Shown one piece after another: positions 1-12,619 of a DNA stretch of 64,000 nucleotides. The notes under the pieces are model-generated. The model was not told the DNA's origin, made no database searches, and was given only the letters and a program-made list of their open reading frames with translations. Each line of letters starts with the position of its first letter. Position 1 is the first letter of the stretch. A program made the position numbers and the translations under genes. The stretch is from Acanthacorydalis orientalis (lineage: Eukaryota > Arthropoda > Insecta > Megaloptera > Corydalidae), in the NCBI GenBank assembly GCA_034766995.1, contig CM068317.1, positions 8,625,001 to 8,689,000 of the forward strand, in the 5' to 3' direction.

Positions 1-941
1 AACGTACAGCTCAACACTGGTTCTAAAAATCTTATGATGAAACGAAATCCTTGATGATGGGAGAGTCGTGGACATTATTCAGCTATAGACAATAATGATT
101 TAAGAATCATTATTGAAAGGGATCTACATAAAATAACTCGAGAGGTATCAGAGGAACTCAATGTTGATCATTCAACAGTTGTTCGACATTTGAGCCTAAT
201 TGGAAAAACAAAAAATCTATATAAATGGATACCGTATAAACTAACGAACATCAAGCAATTCCGCGATACGAAGTCTGCACTGTACTTCTTTTTCGTAACA
301 AAAATGATCCCTTGCTTGATCGCATTTTTACATGTGATGAAAAGTGGATAATTTACAGGCAGCTAGACCGAGGAGAAGCACTAAAACCACAACTTCATGA
401 TAAAAAGATTATGGTCATTGTTTGGTGGTCGGAAAGCGGTATATTTCACTACAACTTCTCAAATCATGGTGAAACAATAAAAGAAAAAAAATATTGCCAA
501 GAAATTGAAAAATTGCATGAGAGGTTGCATCGTTTACGGCCAGCATTAGTCAATCTAAGAGGATCAATCCTTCTTCATGACAATACCTGATCACATGTCT
601 CACAAATGACTTAAATGAACTGGTTTATGGAAACTTACCTCAATCACCTTATTATCCGGACCTGTTCCCGACAGATTATCATTTTTTTTAAACATTTGAG
701 TAATTTACTACTAAAGAAGGTTTTCATAGATCAAGCAACAGCTCAAAGAGCTTTCAATGAATTCGTTAATTCCAGGACTCCAGAATTCTATCTTGTGGAA
801 ATAAATAAACTTTTTTCTCGCTGGGAGAAATGTGTGCAGGCTAGTGGTCTCTATTTTGATTAATGAATATATTTTTTTAACTGATATATGTGTCTTTATA
901 GTCGATATGTACAAACCATAATTATTTTTGCACCAACCTAA
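1..941 (+). mobile_element. irritans-type mariner, 5'-truncated by the window edge
   Basis: Decayed mariner transposon read on the + strand; its 5' part lies outside the window. The right terminal inverted repeat is at about 915-941 (ends CACCAACCTAA) and is followed by TA at 942-943, the mariner target duplication. Inside is a broken transposase that would cut and paste the element. The TTAGGTTGGTGCAAAA type of end (reverse complement) and the protein motifs are those of the irritans subfamily. The related 560-590 bp deletion derivatives elsewhere in the window have slightly different ends (GGTTGGTAGGAAAATAATT), so this copy is a relative rather than their direct parent. Confidence 0.93.
85..863 (+). 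pseudogene. mariner transposase pseudogene (DD34D, irritans type)
   Basis: Broken DDE/D transposase. An HTH-2 region (ELNVDHSTVVRHL, about 157-194) is followed, after a frameshift, by CDEKWI with the first catalytic Asp near 336. Then come KPQLHDKKIMVIVWWS, GETIKEKKYC and LLHDN with the second Asp near 579. In another frame there is PDLFPTDYHFFKHL with the third Asp near 674, then the C-terminal RWEKCVQASGLYFD ending in TAA at 861-863. The spacing from the second to the third Asp is about 10 bases shorter than 34 residues requires, so there is a deletion there as well as a stop after HDNT. All three acidic positions survive but the reading frame does not. No activity is expected. Confidence 0.92.
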
Positions 942-1039
942 TACAAATTTATATATGAGTGTTATATGTGAAAATATAAAGTAAAATGATACTATATTAG
1001 AATATAAATATAACAATTGTCGTTTTAAACCAAAAATTA

Positions 1040-1044
<5 letters not shown>

Positions 1045-1100
<56 letters not shown>
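1045..1100. repeat. (AT)n microsatellite
   Basis: Uninterrupted AT dinucleotide tract just downstream of the mariner end. Confidence 0.98.
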
Positions 1101-1105
<5 letters not shown>

Positions 1106-1680
1106 GAGAGAGGTCTATGTGTAATATTAAAACTAGAATTGCAATGTTAGTGTCTGTGAAGACAATTCGTCCAATAATATTTTCTCAATTCTAATATAAG
1201 ACATGTTTAATGCATCCGCGCGCCGATAATAAACGTCTCTCCTCCCTCCCCCATACACCACGTGTTTGAAAAGCGGTAACATCAGCGGAGAGGGTTGAAT
1301 TCAATTATCCTACATCAATTATTCTCTTCTCGCAGCAACAAGCAGCCCACTAGCAGCATCATGTCCATATCTTGAATTAATAAAGGCTATTCCTTTGATA
1401 ATATGTACCACCAGATCGGTAAGGCTGTGATGCGTGTAGTAAAAGCAGTAGCCAGTAGTGACTGGGCATCAAAAACACATACGGATATATCCGCCACCAC
1501 AACCGAATCTACCTCTGAAACCATCCGACATACGTACGTACATACACCAATCTACACGTACCAACCAACATCATGCCAATGATCTGATTCTGATTATGCT
1601 CGGATGCTCTCCGGTCAAGGTTTATTCCCATCTGCATGTGTATAATTACACGAAGTGTGCCTTTTATTCTCAAATATCTG
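1101..1680. other. GC-richer island, no recognised gene
   Basis: About 550 bases clearly richer in G and C than the surroundings, with a C-rich patch at 1233-1250, CGCGCG near 1218 and CAGCA/GCAGC runs near 1335-1360. An ATG frame starting at 1458 runs from this island into the (AT)n tract, and its second half is Tyr-Ile repeat, so I do not call it a gene. It could be a conserved noncoding element, a promoter/5' UTR exon or an unrecognised repeat. Confidence 0.35.
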
Positions 1681-1681
1681 T

Positions 1682-1686
<5 letters not shown>

Positions 1687-1741
<55 letters not shown>

Positions 1742-1829
1742 CGTTACTTACTATATTGAATTCGGTTGTTTTCTTATCAATCATTTCGAGTTGCTCAACT
1801 CTATTAATCATACACGAATTTTTTATCGG

Positions 1830-1857
<28 letters not shown>
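1687..1857. repeat. two (AT)n microsatellites
   Basis: AT tracts at 1687-1740 and 1830-1857, separated by about 90 bases of ordinary sequence. They generate the Tyr-Ile ORFs here. Confidence 0.97.
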
Positions 1858-1862
<5 letters not shown>

Positions 1863-2727
1863 GTATGTATATACATCAATATTAAAAAAAAATATGTTTC
1901 TTATTTCTACATTAAGTTAGGAGCCCAGCTTTTATATTTTAAATCCAAAATTAGAAGAATGTTTTTATAACTCACTAAGATAATTTTATCAATTATTATT
2001 CCTATGATATCCTGGTGCATATCATGAATTTAGTGACTAGTTTTTACCTTATAATCTTAAATCCTTTTGTTGCCAACTTTATTTTTAAGGTAGAAACCTT
2101 TCAATCAAATATTTGGAATCATAATACATGTTTTATAGTTATTTGTAGTAATAAAAAATGTTTCGTACTCATTAATCATACTAACGAGTAAGAAGCAAAA
2201 TTTTATTAAAACATTTTTTTTGTTTATAATTACTATTTACTTATAAACTATGCTAGTCAGAAATGTACCTTTTCTTGTTTTGTCACTCGACTGTACTATA
2301 TTTGTGTTTCACTTTTTCCCTTATTTAGAAAATAACATTTTTATTTTATTTTCTAAATATAATCTAAAACCCTTTTCTTAAATCTATATATTTATTTGAC
2401 AGAAATTTTGTTGACAGAAAAATATTTAATTTGATCGAATTTCGTGGATTTTTATCGATTATTTTTGAACTGTTTTCTTACATCTTTTTATGTTTCTCAA
2501 GAAAGTACATTAAACTATTTAACTGACTACTACAATCGCTACAAATTCAACCGAATTCAAAATGACAAAATTGTACAACTATGTTAATTTAACAATCGTA
2601 GTTTTCAGTATTTGTTTTTGTATGATTTATTTATTTGTACAATCCATTTTTTTTTAACTTTCATTCATAATGGGGCCCCTTACAAAGTACGGTCCTGAAA
2701 CTAAAGCTTCATTAATGCCTATATAGA
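1858..2727. other. AT-rich stretch, nothing recognised
   Basis: No long frame, repeat or motif recognised on either strand. The only local oddity is a short G/C cluster (GGGGCCCC) near 2671. Confidence 0.6.
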
Positions 2728-2732
2728 TCCGA

Positions 2733-2773
2733 CTCTCTCTCTCTCTCTATATATATATATAAACATATACATT

Positions 2774-2809
<36 letters not shown>
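2733..2809. repeat. compound (CT)n(AT)n and (AT)n microsatellite
   Basis: CT repeat at 2733-2748 passing directly into AT repeat, then a second AT tract at 2778-2809. Confidence 0.95.
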
Positions 2810-2813
<4 letters not shown>

Positions 2814-3255
2814 ATGTATATAATGTAATGTATTTTATCATGTATACATCTTATTTTGTACCATTTTTATGTGAAATTTAAATTACGTAACACACACAAA
2901 AAGCAATCAAAAAGACAAAGTTAAATCAGCCCTTAATGATTTTTTTTTCTACAAAAATAATTAAAAACATGCTTATTTAGCATTATATAAAGTATTTAAA
3001 GTGTTCAATAAATCTAATGTTGAACATTTTCTACTCGATAAGGACAGTCGAACAGTATGCACAACAAAAACCATATTTTAGTGCTATAACTGTCAAATTC
3101 AATCATTTTTAACTGCCCATTTATTCTTAGAACCGAAATCACACCGTTTCCCATTTATATTCTTTCGTACCCTTTTTCTGCTATTGTTTTGCGTTCCTCA
3201 AATACTAAAAATTCCATCGTACGTATCGTAATAAAATCGAAAAGAATATATATGA

Positions 3256-3281
<26 letters not shown>
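3256..3281. repeat. (AT)n microsatellite
   Basis: Short AT tract followed by TGTATGTATA. It underlies the short Tyr-Ile ORFs on both strands. Confidence 0.95.
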
Positions 3282-3289
<8 letters not shown>

Positions 3290-3384
3290 AAATATATACA
3301 TATTTCTATCTAGCTTTACTGAAATGTGTTTCAACACAAGTGGAACACAGAACGTCGTACGATTCTGTAAACATTTTAAATGAT

Positions 3385-3710
3385 AAACAAATGCATCTGT
3401 TCGTACGATAAGGCAAGCACATAGAGCCCGAAGGAAACGCGCTATAAGACTGATGCTAAATCATTTACAATATCTAAAACGGCAATTTAACCTATAGGTA
3501 GGACGTATCATGCGAAAATAAATGTCGTAAAGAAAACAACAAAAGTTTTTTTGCGGCGCTGTTATGCCTCAAAACAAGATATTATTAAATGATGAACGGT
3601 TATGTGAGGGGTCGAAGTAACTGCAGGTTGTTACTTATGGCGCCATTTCGCACATAGCAGATAAAGAAATATAGAAAGATGCTTATAATAACCGTAACGT
3701 ATATATATTG
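3385..3710. other. GC-richer island, no recognised gene
   Basis: About 320 bases with normal-complexity sequence, including GCGGCGCTG near 3554 and GGCGCCATT near 3640. No long frame is present on either strand. Candidate conserved noncoding element only. Confidence 0.3.
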
Positions 3711-3876
3711 TAATGGTTTATATTCAGAAACGTGGTTTTTATTTTAGTCGAAACGGAATATTTTTATCTTCATTTACGTGTCGTACAAATGAACACGTGA
3801 ATTTTATGGATTTGATGAAATGAATGTGTATCTGCATATCATATAATTCCAATGAATATTATAGTTGTTTTGAAAC

Positions 3877-3903
3877 ATATATATATATATATATATGTAT
3901 GTA

Positions 3904-3943
<40 letters not shown>

Positions 3944-3944
3944 A
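3877..3944. repeat. (AT)n with TGTA interruptions
   Basis: AT tract interrupted by TGTATGTATA; another short tract is at 4261-4279. Confidence 0.95.
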
Positions 3945-4394
3945 ACGCCTACATAGTGAAGAAGAAGAACTTTTGTAAAATAATAATTTAAAAAATGCAT
4001 TAAATACATTTAAAACAAAATATAAACATGTTTTAATAATTAAAAGGGTTATATGTATATATATATATGTATATAATGTAAAACATGAAAATAAACAAAA
4101 TTTCTTGAAAATGGTCATAAAAATGCTTGACATTCAAAATACTTGATGAAATGAATTAAGGCAATTAAAATGATAAAGTTATTTTTATTTACAATGTATT
4201 GAGTTGATGCAAAAATTGCTTATGCTGTAGAATAAAAATACTTATACATGTATTACATGTATATATATATATATATATAAATTTAAATCATTTTTTTAAA
4301 AAAGCTTTTACACAAGATAGAAGTGTATATATTACGATCAGTTATTATATGGATAAATTAATTCGATGCCTTTTTTCATAGAAAATGGATTTTT

Positions 4395-4795
4395 ACAGGA
4401 AAATGCAATGCAGCTCAATTCTCAAAATATCCACAATTATTTTGCATAATTTTGTTCCATCTGTCGGTTAACTGACGGATCCCTTGACGAAAAAAAATGG
4501 AAAGTTTGAGTCAATGATGTCACAATGCATTTTCGGATCTCTTTCAATGCTTTAGCATTTTTTGCACGTTTATAGAACATAGTTCCTTCCCCAAAACTAA
4601 ATAAATCATTCCCATAGCTTCGGCAGAATTTTTTTCATCTAGAATGCGAAAAGTAAGCAATTCCTAAATGTAACTTTTCGGAAGTAAGCGTCTTCACTAC
4701 TGTTTTGTGAGATTATGCCAACTGATTGGCCAAAATATATAATTTTTTTGAATGTTAAAGCTGACACTTCAAAATCCTAAAACGACGAGAAAATA
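4395..4795 (-). mobile_element. mariner-derived deletion derivative, family B, copy 1
   Basis: Non-autonomous relic on the minus strand. It joins an N-terminal mariner HTH segment directly to the transposase C-terminus. From right to left the minus strand reads a leader containing CGTCGTTTTAGGATTTTGAAG (near 4785), then an HTH-like segment (CLLFAF, KKNSAEAMGMIYLVLGKGTM across frames). It then passes without any catalytic core to HFFRQGIRQLTDRWNKIMQN and GYFEN with a stop at 4415-4417. The last part is an open frame and matches the closing motif of SETMAR-like mariner transposases. A second copy with the same order and junction lies at 51945-52340 on the other strand. The ends are approximate because I could not define clean TIRs. 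Confidence 0.75.
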
Positions 4796-5753
4796 TTGTA
4801 ATTTGAAACAGTGTTTTGATTGATTCAATTTTACACTTAAATTTATTTTTAAATCTAATACATTCTATTAATAAAATCAATAAACAGGCTCTTACGATCT
4901 TAGATATCGATTTGCTTTAATCCTCCAAAAAATAATAATTTAAAAAATCAATAAATATATCTAGTTTAATGATTTTTTCTATGCATATTATCATAACCTG
5001 AAATTATTGCACTAGTCTTTAAACATTCTTCATTTGTTGTTACTATATCTTTCTGCAATTTACGGGATGATTAATCGTTATTTTAATCACACAAATTATG
5101 AGTTTTATTAATTAGTACTCAAATATAAGTAAGCTATAGTCGACAGTCATTTAGATATTTCCAGAATTTAGAGTAGATGTAAGAAGTGCATGGAGAATGA
5201 TTAAACTCTAGTCCCTTAGATATTGTATTTATTTAATTTCTTAAAACGGTTTCCTTTTTTATATTCAAATTTTTCGTCAATTTTTATGTTACATGTATCT
5301 CTTAAGTAAATATTTAACCAAAACTAAATTATATTAAAATATAAAAAATATGTCACTTTTGAGAATGATGATATTGCTTTTGAAATCCATGCAGTGAAAA
5401 TAATTAATAATTACTTTTTGAACACTTTATCAGAAAAATGTTTTATTGTTTGTAGAGTGAGTGGAATATTCATTATTCTGATTGAAAATACAGTTCCTAG
5501 AATGTACGAGTACAAATCTGTCTTTTAGATAAGCATATCTGTACAATATAAAAATCATTTTCAAATAAACTAAATCCTACAACAAACATTATCTGAATAA
5601 TTGTTAAAAGATGATATAAATGTCTCTTTTAAATATATTTTTAGAATGAAAAAAAATGATTTTTTTAACTACAATATTAATGAATAATAAAAAAAACATA
5701 TTTGAATATTAAGATTATGAATTTTTCTTTTTAAAAATAAATAATTTTAATAA
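4796..5753. other. AT-rich stretch, nothing recognised
   Basis: No gene, transposase motif or long repeat seen on either strand. Confidence 0.6.
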
Positions 5754-5829
5754 GAGAAATATATATATCTTTTTCTCTTTGTATATATATATATATATAT
5801 TTACAAAGACAAAAAGAGATATATTTCTC
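5754..5829. repeat. long hairpin with AT core
   Basis: Inverted repeat: GAGAAATATATATAT then CTTTTTCTCTTTGTA, an AT core, and the matching TACAAAGACAAAAAGAG followed by ATATATTTCTC. The arms are about 28 bases with few mismatches. A cruciform-prone sequence rather than a gene. Confidence 0.85.
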
Positions 5830-5831
5830 AG

Positions 5832-5841
5832 ATGTAACTGG

Positions 5842-5893
<52 letters not shown>

Positions 5894-5903
5894 CCAGTTA
5901 CAC
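5832..5903. repeat. second AT-core hairpin
   Basis: GTAACTGG at 5834-5841 and CCAGTTAC at 5894-5901 flank a pure (AT)n core. With the preceding hairpin it forms two adjacent AT-cored palindromes within 150 bases. Confidence 0.85.
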
Positions 5904-8106
5904 CTACTTAACAATATAAAGAATATTTTCAATTTCAAAATAAAAATGAATGAAGTTAAATTCAAGAATGTCAATAAATTAAAAATTATATTTTAATCAC
6001 TCTTCATTCCATAAAAAAATTAAGAAAACATCATGTCCTTTTCTTACAATAAAATAACTCAGACCAATAACTTACGCTTTATATTCAAGTTCATTTCAAA
6101 TAAACAAAATTTTATATTAAAGATTAAACTTAAACTTATTGTCGTTTTCAATTTGGTGTTTTCTTGGAATCAGAGATATGGAGAATACAATAATCGTATT
6201 TTAATTCAAAACAGGCACATCTCTTACAAAGATTTTTAATTATCTATAAATTTATTAATCGAATAATTGTCATCGTATTAATTAAAATAATTTTTGAATA
6301 AACAATTTCTTACTAAACGTTAATATAAAACAGATATAGTAAATAGAGAGGTTTTTAAAATTTTTATCTTTTTATCAAATCTATAATTATTTTTTATATA
6401 CGCGCGTATATATATATATATGCGATTTATACATTTTTTAATTTCTTTATGCGTCAGAATATGATAAAAATGACCTATAATAACATCAAAGGAAACGACT
6501 CTAGTATAATTTTTATTTGAATGTCTTTTGAAAAGAATAGAACCCGTTTGTATAGTATAATATTATTAATCACATATAGAGTTGAATTCAATAAACACTA
6601 CATCATATATGCATCACAACAATGATCCGAACCCACGATATGTGCATTGAGTCTATCCATATCGGGACAGGACGCAAACCCAACATCATAAAATGCAATA
6701 AATGTCACGCGAGATCGTTACTACCTAACTACATTCCAGTTTCCAACAATAAGCTCTTTCGTATTCGAATGCACATTTTTGATATTTATGATTTTTTGAA
6801 AAGTTAAAAATCTACCTGACTCAGAATAAATGCATTCGATGTTAGGTGTATGATGATTATGACGGTATGTCTATAAGCGTATGTGTAGTCTTTTGAGAAC
6901 AGTGGATGTTCTATGTATGAACACAAAGAATAGTTACTTTTAAACTAGTCTCATTTCTACATTTTTTTCTTAAATTTTCAATAACATATTTACATATAAA
7001 ATTTCATTTAATTAGTAGGCAACTCAGTTGATTTTCTTAAAAAAAAATTTATAAATATATACTCTATATTTATAATTTATTTGTCGATATTAATATAAAT
7101 ATTGTTATTTTTTCGAAAATAAAAAAAATATTTTACTTATAAGAATAAAACAGACATTTATATTATTTTATGTTGTTATAATATTTCATATTTTGTTTAT
7201 ATTAATGTCTGTATATCAATTTGTAAGGAGATTTCAGAATCGACTTTAAGTTAACAGCTGCTGGGTATAGATTATATTATTTATATTATACGTTGTATTA
7301 ATATAATGATATGATAATTGCAACGTCTTAACGATGTTACAAATCAAAGTATGAAAATTTTCCTTTCTATCCTTAATGTTCTTTCTTATAGCTATTATTT
7401 ACTTGATATATATGATCGGATTTTTCATTTGGTATGTACACATACACACACATGTATATATATATATATATATACAAACCCCGTTATTGCGACTACGGAT
7501 AAAATGAGTTCACGCTTATAGTGAAATAAATGTTTACATTAATTTCAGTTTACAAATTTTTCTATCACTCACTTTTACAATGTGATCATTTTTATATTGT
7601 ACTTAAGAAATTTGGTCTTAAAGAATATTATCTACTTTTTTAGTGGTAAACTTCATTTTTGCACCAAAAAACAGGTAAATATATATTTACATGATCAGTT
7701 TAACTACTTTTAGACGATTTATGTTTTCTATTTGTATCATTAAATTTTTGCACTCAAAGTAATTAGGTTATATGTTGGTAGTCCACTACAACACATTATT
7801 TTGAATAGCACTATTATCAGTGTTTAAATAAATTGATAAATTTTGACTATTTTCAATTGGAAAATTTAAATGAATTTCATTATCTCTACTAGATTCTGTA
7901 CTGTCTAAGTTTGCACGTTTTCTTTTCTATATTTTATTTGCCGTAAATTGTATATTTTTATAACTTTTATCTGTAAATGATAAAATGTGTGCAGGGATAC
8001 TGGCCATAGGAGTAGAACGCCTTTAAATACCTGGGAAGTACAGATGGCTTTGTGAATGCAAAGGGTTATGTGTTAAGTGATGTTGCACAATGAGCCAAAA
8101 TTTTAA
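5904..8106. other. AT-rich stretch, nothing recognised
   Basis: Short ATG frames at 6033-6239, 6622-6807 and 7318-7521 resemble nothing I know; the last ends in microsatellite-derived residues. Short AT tracts lie at 6404-6421 and 7453-7473. A slightly GC-richer patch lies at 7990-8090. No gene supported. Confidence 0.6.
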
Positions 8107-8115
8107 ATCTATCTA

Positions 8116-8185
<70 letters not shown>
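8107..8185. repeat. compound (TCTA)n(CT)n(AT)n microsatellite
   Basis: Three repeat units in succession: TCTA from about 8107, CT to 8149, AT to 8185. Confidence 0.97.
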
Positions 8186-8188
<3 letters not shown>

Positions 8189-8828
8189 CAAAATAGTGTT
8201 TTAAATAAATTACATTTTTTTGCAAATTAATATTCATGTAAAATATAAGTGGAAAATACTACTTTATCATTTATTTATATATATATATTGTCAATAATAT
8301 TTATAATATAATTTTTTTACTTTTCAATTATATGAGAAATTAATTATTTTTTTTAACAAAATATCATATTATATATATATATATACATATACATATTGTT
8401 TACATTTCTTGCTCATTGGGGAAAATCAGTTGTCATAAAATTGTATTACAGTATCATATATTCAAATCTTCTGTAGACATTTAAACAGGTCTCACACTGA
8501 GACAATAAACGATTGGCAATACACGAACTAGCAGCAGTCTTGTGATATTGTTGATTTCTGTTAATAGCATTGGTTTATCTTAAACGATCGTTAATGTAGG
8601 TATATACATAATATTTATGTTAATTATGAGTATATACATTAATTTACGTACATTGTAAGTCAGTCTTTATTACTATATGAATTCAGTACGTATGAATTAA
8701 TTCCATAATTTTGTTTAATTATAAAACGTTAAAACTGAACAATTATTGGTTATTTTAAAATAATGTTTTGAAACGATTTTCTATCAATGCAAATTTAATT
8801 AGACCTAATTATCGTTTACTATTATGGA

Positions 8829-8899
8829 ATCACAAACTAAAAAATTCCCGTTAGAAATGTTCAATAATTGATCATTGATCATTTTTGGTTGTTGTTTTT
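8829..8899 (+). repeat. dispersed repeat family C core, diverged copy
   Basis: Contains TTCAATAATTGATCATTGAT followed by CATTTTTGGTTGTTG, close to the core of the MITE-like family seen at 17457, 30788, 52655 and 59925. TIRs were not found here, so this is probably a fragment. Confidence 0.5.
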
Positions 8900-9454
8900 A
8901 GATATTTCTTTGGTTATAAAGCATTAATTAAAAAGAACCCACAATCAATTATCAATCTTCTTGGGCAGGAAAAATATCTATTTATAGAATAGTAAAATTT
9001 GACTTTCTTATAAGAATTATCCAAACATCTAAAAGATACATTGATTTACTGTTTTTATTCCTTTTATATTATATATCATTGTGTCTAGTGTACTTTTCAT
9101 TATTTTTTTTAATCAAATTAAAAATTTAGATATATTTTTCTTCAGATCTACAATGATTCAATATTGAAAATAAATTCAGTGAATTCATATTTATATAAAT
9201 TTATATTGTTTAATTATATTATTTTTCTATTTCTTTTCACCTTAAATGCAATACTAGAATAAAGGACATATTCAGAGATTGTTTTCATATTTTCTAGTAA
9301 TTTTTTCAAATAACTATCATATGATAATTTTAATACAAAAGTATGTATGTATGTAAAATATAAAAATTTGATAATGACAAATAATTCAACTTAAATTAAG
9401 AAATAGAAAAAGAACTAAATACATTATTGTTTTAAATAAAACTAGAGTTCTCAA

Positions 9455-9700
9455 AGTAAATAACGAAGTGAACTCAAAATATGAATTAAAGATAAAATTC
9501 TATAAAATAACAATGAAATATAATTATTTCATTGAGAAATTATTATATTTTACTGTAAGTATTTATTTAATTATCTTAGAAATAAAAAATTTTCTTAATC
9601 AAGAACTTTAAAAAATAATTCGAAATATAAATATTTGAAAAACAATAAGTATATTTTTTTGATCAGAATTTTTCATTATATTTTTTACTGTAATGAGAGT
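9455..9700 (+). repeat. anonymous dispersed direct repeat, copy 1
   Basis: Matches 12620-12850 in the same orientation. Shared landmarks in order are GAACTC(A/G)AAATATGA, TATAATTATTTCA(T/C)TGAG, AAATTATTATA, GTTTATTTAATTATTT-like sequence and AAGAACTTTAAAAAATAATT-like sequence. Substitutions and small indels separate the copies. No coding motif. Class unknown. Confidence 0.65.
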
Positions 9701-10137
9701 GAAAAATAAAAGTTTAGTTTCACAATTTTCAATTTTCTAATTCTTATTTAATAATGTTTATCAAAAAAAAACATTGAATTTTTGTTGGTCAATATTCATA
9801 TGTAATTACTTGTTTTATGTCACATTAAATGTTTTTATAAAGATTTTATTTATTTTAAACAAATTCTGAATGAATTGAAATTAAGTATTCAATAATAATA
9901 ATTACTAATTGATGTAGAGAGACTATTTAAATTTTATTATTTTTAATATCTATTAATTAATAAATGGTTCAAGTATTTAACATCTTTGTGATTCTGTTTA
10001 ACATAAATATTATTTAGTTTATTTTGATTAAATGCCGGTTTTTAACTTCAGAAAGTATAAACTAAAAATAAAATTATCTAACTGTTAAAGGGAAATAAAT
10101 AATTGTAAATAATGTAACGTAATTTTACATAACTTTA

Positions 10138-10172
<35 letters not shown>

Positions 10173-10480
10173 CTGCTTATTACAAAAGACACTATCTAAA
10201 AATATAATTAATTTATAATTACAGATAAAATTTTTATAGTTAATTGATAAAAAAAATATTTATAACAATTGAAACCAAAATATTTGAGTATCACTTATTT
10301 AAAAAATCTAAACTATGAAAATCAATTTCCATCTCAGTACAATAACTAACATTGTATAAACACTTCATTCGTATTAATTTATAAATAATTCTTACGTTCA
10401 CTTAAAAAAAATTCTCATTCAACTCTTTCATGACCCTTTGCAAATAAAAAAAAAGAAAATTACAAAATAAATAATTTATT
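9701..10480. other. AT-rich stretch with one (AT)n tract
   Basis: (AT)n at 10141-10171. Nothing else recognised. Confidence 0.6.
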
Positions 10481-10484
10481 GAAT

Positions 10485-10765
10485 GTCTGATTGCATCTGG
10501 CATGTCTACTCAAATATGCATAAATCCATCGTCATTCGCCAACCCCCCTTTTTAATATAATCTTAACCCTTTCTTTCGAAGTTCGACATCGTTTTTCACA
10601 AACGGGTTACATTCGTTATGTATAAGGGAATTTTTTCTCCTCAGGAGCAGTACGAACGACTTATGTGTACGTTCCGTACGTAGAAATACAGTGGATTCTT
10701 ATAATACAGTCTAATTATTTACAAATGGTGCACTGTATTAAAACGTGGCGAATTCGATATTGCAT
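10485..10765. other. GC-richer island, no recognised gene
   Basis: Normal-complexity sequence with CCAACCCCCC near 10540, GTTCGACATCG near 10581 and TACGTTCCGTACGTAG near 10668. No long frame. Candidate conserved noncoding element. Confidence 0.3.
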
Positions 10766-12619
10766 GAGGAAATGTTAAGACTTTTTTAAAGAATTTTAAT
10801 TCGAAATTATTTAATATATCTTAAAATAAACGACGACAATATAAACTGAATATTTTATATAAATTAACATTACACACATTTGTTATTTTTTTATTATTTT
10901 CTCACTTTATTTAAAAAATACTTAATGAAAAAATTTTAAATTCATTTCTAAATTTTACCTTTTTGAGTTATAAATTTATTTAAATTTATAATTATCTTGA
11001 ACATATCTTGAAGGATGCTCAATTTATTTTCTCTTTTGTTATGTTTCATTACATTTAAATCATGTTTGAAGTCAATATGTTCATTAAAATAGTTACATCT
11101 TATTAATCACATTTGAAAATGAAATATTTACTTAACGGAAACAAAAAAGACATTTATTTAAATACAAATACTGATTTAGAGATGTTTCAAAATCATGAAA
11201 ATAGTAGTTATGGGGAGTAAAAATGCGGATCCATTTGAATCAACAGCAAATCAGAGCTATGAAAATTCGAAACTATTTACAAGTATAACAAATAAAACAT
11301 CTTATTTTCAAAAACTCAACTAACAATTAGAGCTTTAATATCATTTTTCTATCTCTTGGATAATTTCAGTGTAATATTTAATAAAATACCAATTATCATT
11401 CTAGATATTGACCTAAAAAGGGTGTTTAACACAATAGCGTTTTACCAGTCCACTATAATTATATATAAATGAAACATATACATAATACTACCTAACATAT
11501 ACATAATACTACTACCTGAAACATATACATAATACTACCAGCAAACTACCTTGAATAATCAATGTATTGTACATTTTATATTTTTTAAAATTACAATTAA
11601 ATAAAATTATATGTTTTTTTTCATTATTAATTTAATTTTAAGTTGTAGTCCTAATTACACTGACGGGGTTTTTATTGTAATTAAAAGTAGTGATTTTTTG
11701 AGAAAAAAATAACATTGATTTTCGATTTTAATTACTTCATTAAATATTTTTTAATTTTTTTTCAAGTATAAATAACTATTCAATTTACTATAAATTTTAA
11801 GAATTTAGTTAAAAATAATTACGAATAGTTTTGGAAACACATGGAGTATTAGAGACCTGATTAATATATCTTTTATTGATATTAAGCATAATACTTGCTA
11901 TATTTTATTTCAAAAGTTTTTTTTCATACTTTTATATATGCTCAAGTCTTCCAGAGAAAAATACTACACAACATTTTTTAAAATAAATTATTTCAATAAA
12001 TTTTGTAAACAAAAGTTTCTTAAATAAACGCTTATTTTTTATATCAAAGCAATGCAGTTTTTAACAAAAAAATTTAAATGCATCCAGCTTAATTTATTAA
12101 TAAATTTAATAAATAGTAGGTAATTAATTTATTACCTACTTACTTATGTAAAAAAAAATTTTGTTCGTTTTAAAATTTGTAAATAATTAAATTTCAATTA
12201 ATATTCGTGTTGAATGATTTTATTTAAAAAATAGGAAATTAATTTTAAGTTCAGTGCAATTCTAATAATTCTTTTTTTGAAATTATTTTTTTACTTTAAT
12301 AAGAAAATAGTTTTTTTAAAAATATTTTAAGAAAAAATCTTTTTTTCACATATTAATAATCAAATTATATTTTAACATATATAAGTTAAAAAATACACCA
12401 CACAGAATTAAATAAATCTTATAGAGATTCAATGATATCTGTGCAATAATATTTCAGATTAATTATTTTTCATATTTTATATTTTGAAATTGTGAGCTTA
12501 ACTTGAATTCAAAATAAAAAAATAGTCTCTAAACAGATTCTTTTATTTTTTTTCTGAGTACGTATTTCCTCCAGCCGATTTCAAATTGTTTTACTTTCAA
12601 GCATTGTTTTCAGAATTCT
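10766..12619. other. AT-rich stretch, nothing recognised
   Basis: Apart from the small minisatellite at 11471-11539 and a short perfect hairpin at about 12116-12139 (GTAGGTAA / TTACCTAC), no gene or element was recognised. Confidence 0.55.
11471..11539 (+). repeat. three-unit minisatellite
   Basis: Tandem units near 22-26 bases containing AACATATACATAATACTACC, at 11471-11492, 11493-11518 and 11519-11539. The middle unit carries a 4-5 base expansion. Confidence 0.9.

Noticed and set aside
1458..1970. 170-codon ATG ORF, the longest in the window
   Set aside because: Half of it is Tyr-Ile from (AT)n tracts and the rest has no recognisable motif. A microsatellite artefact.
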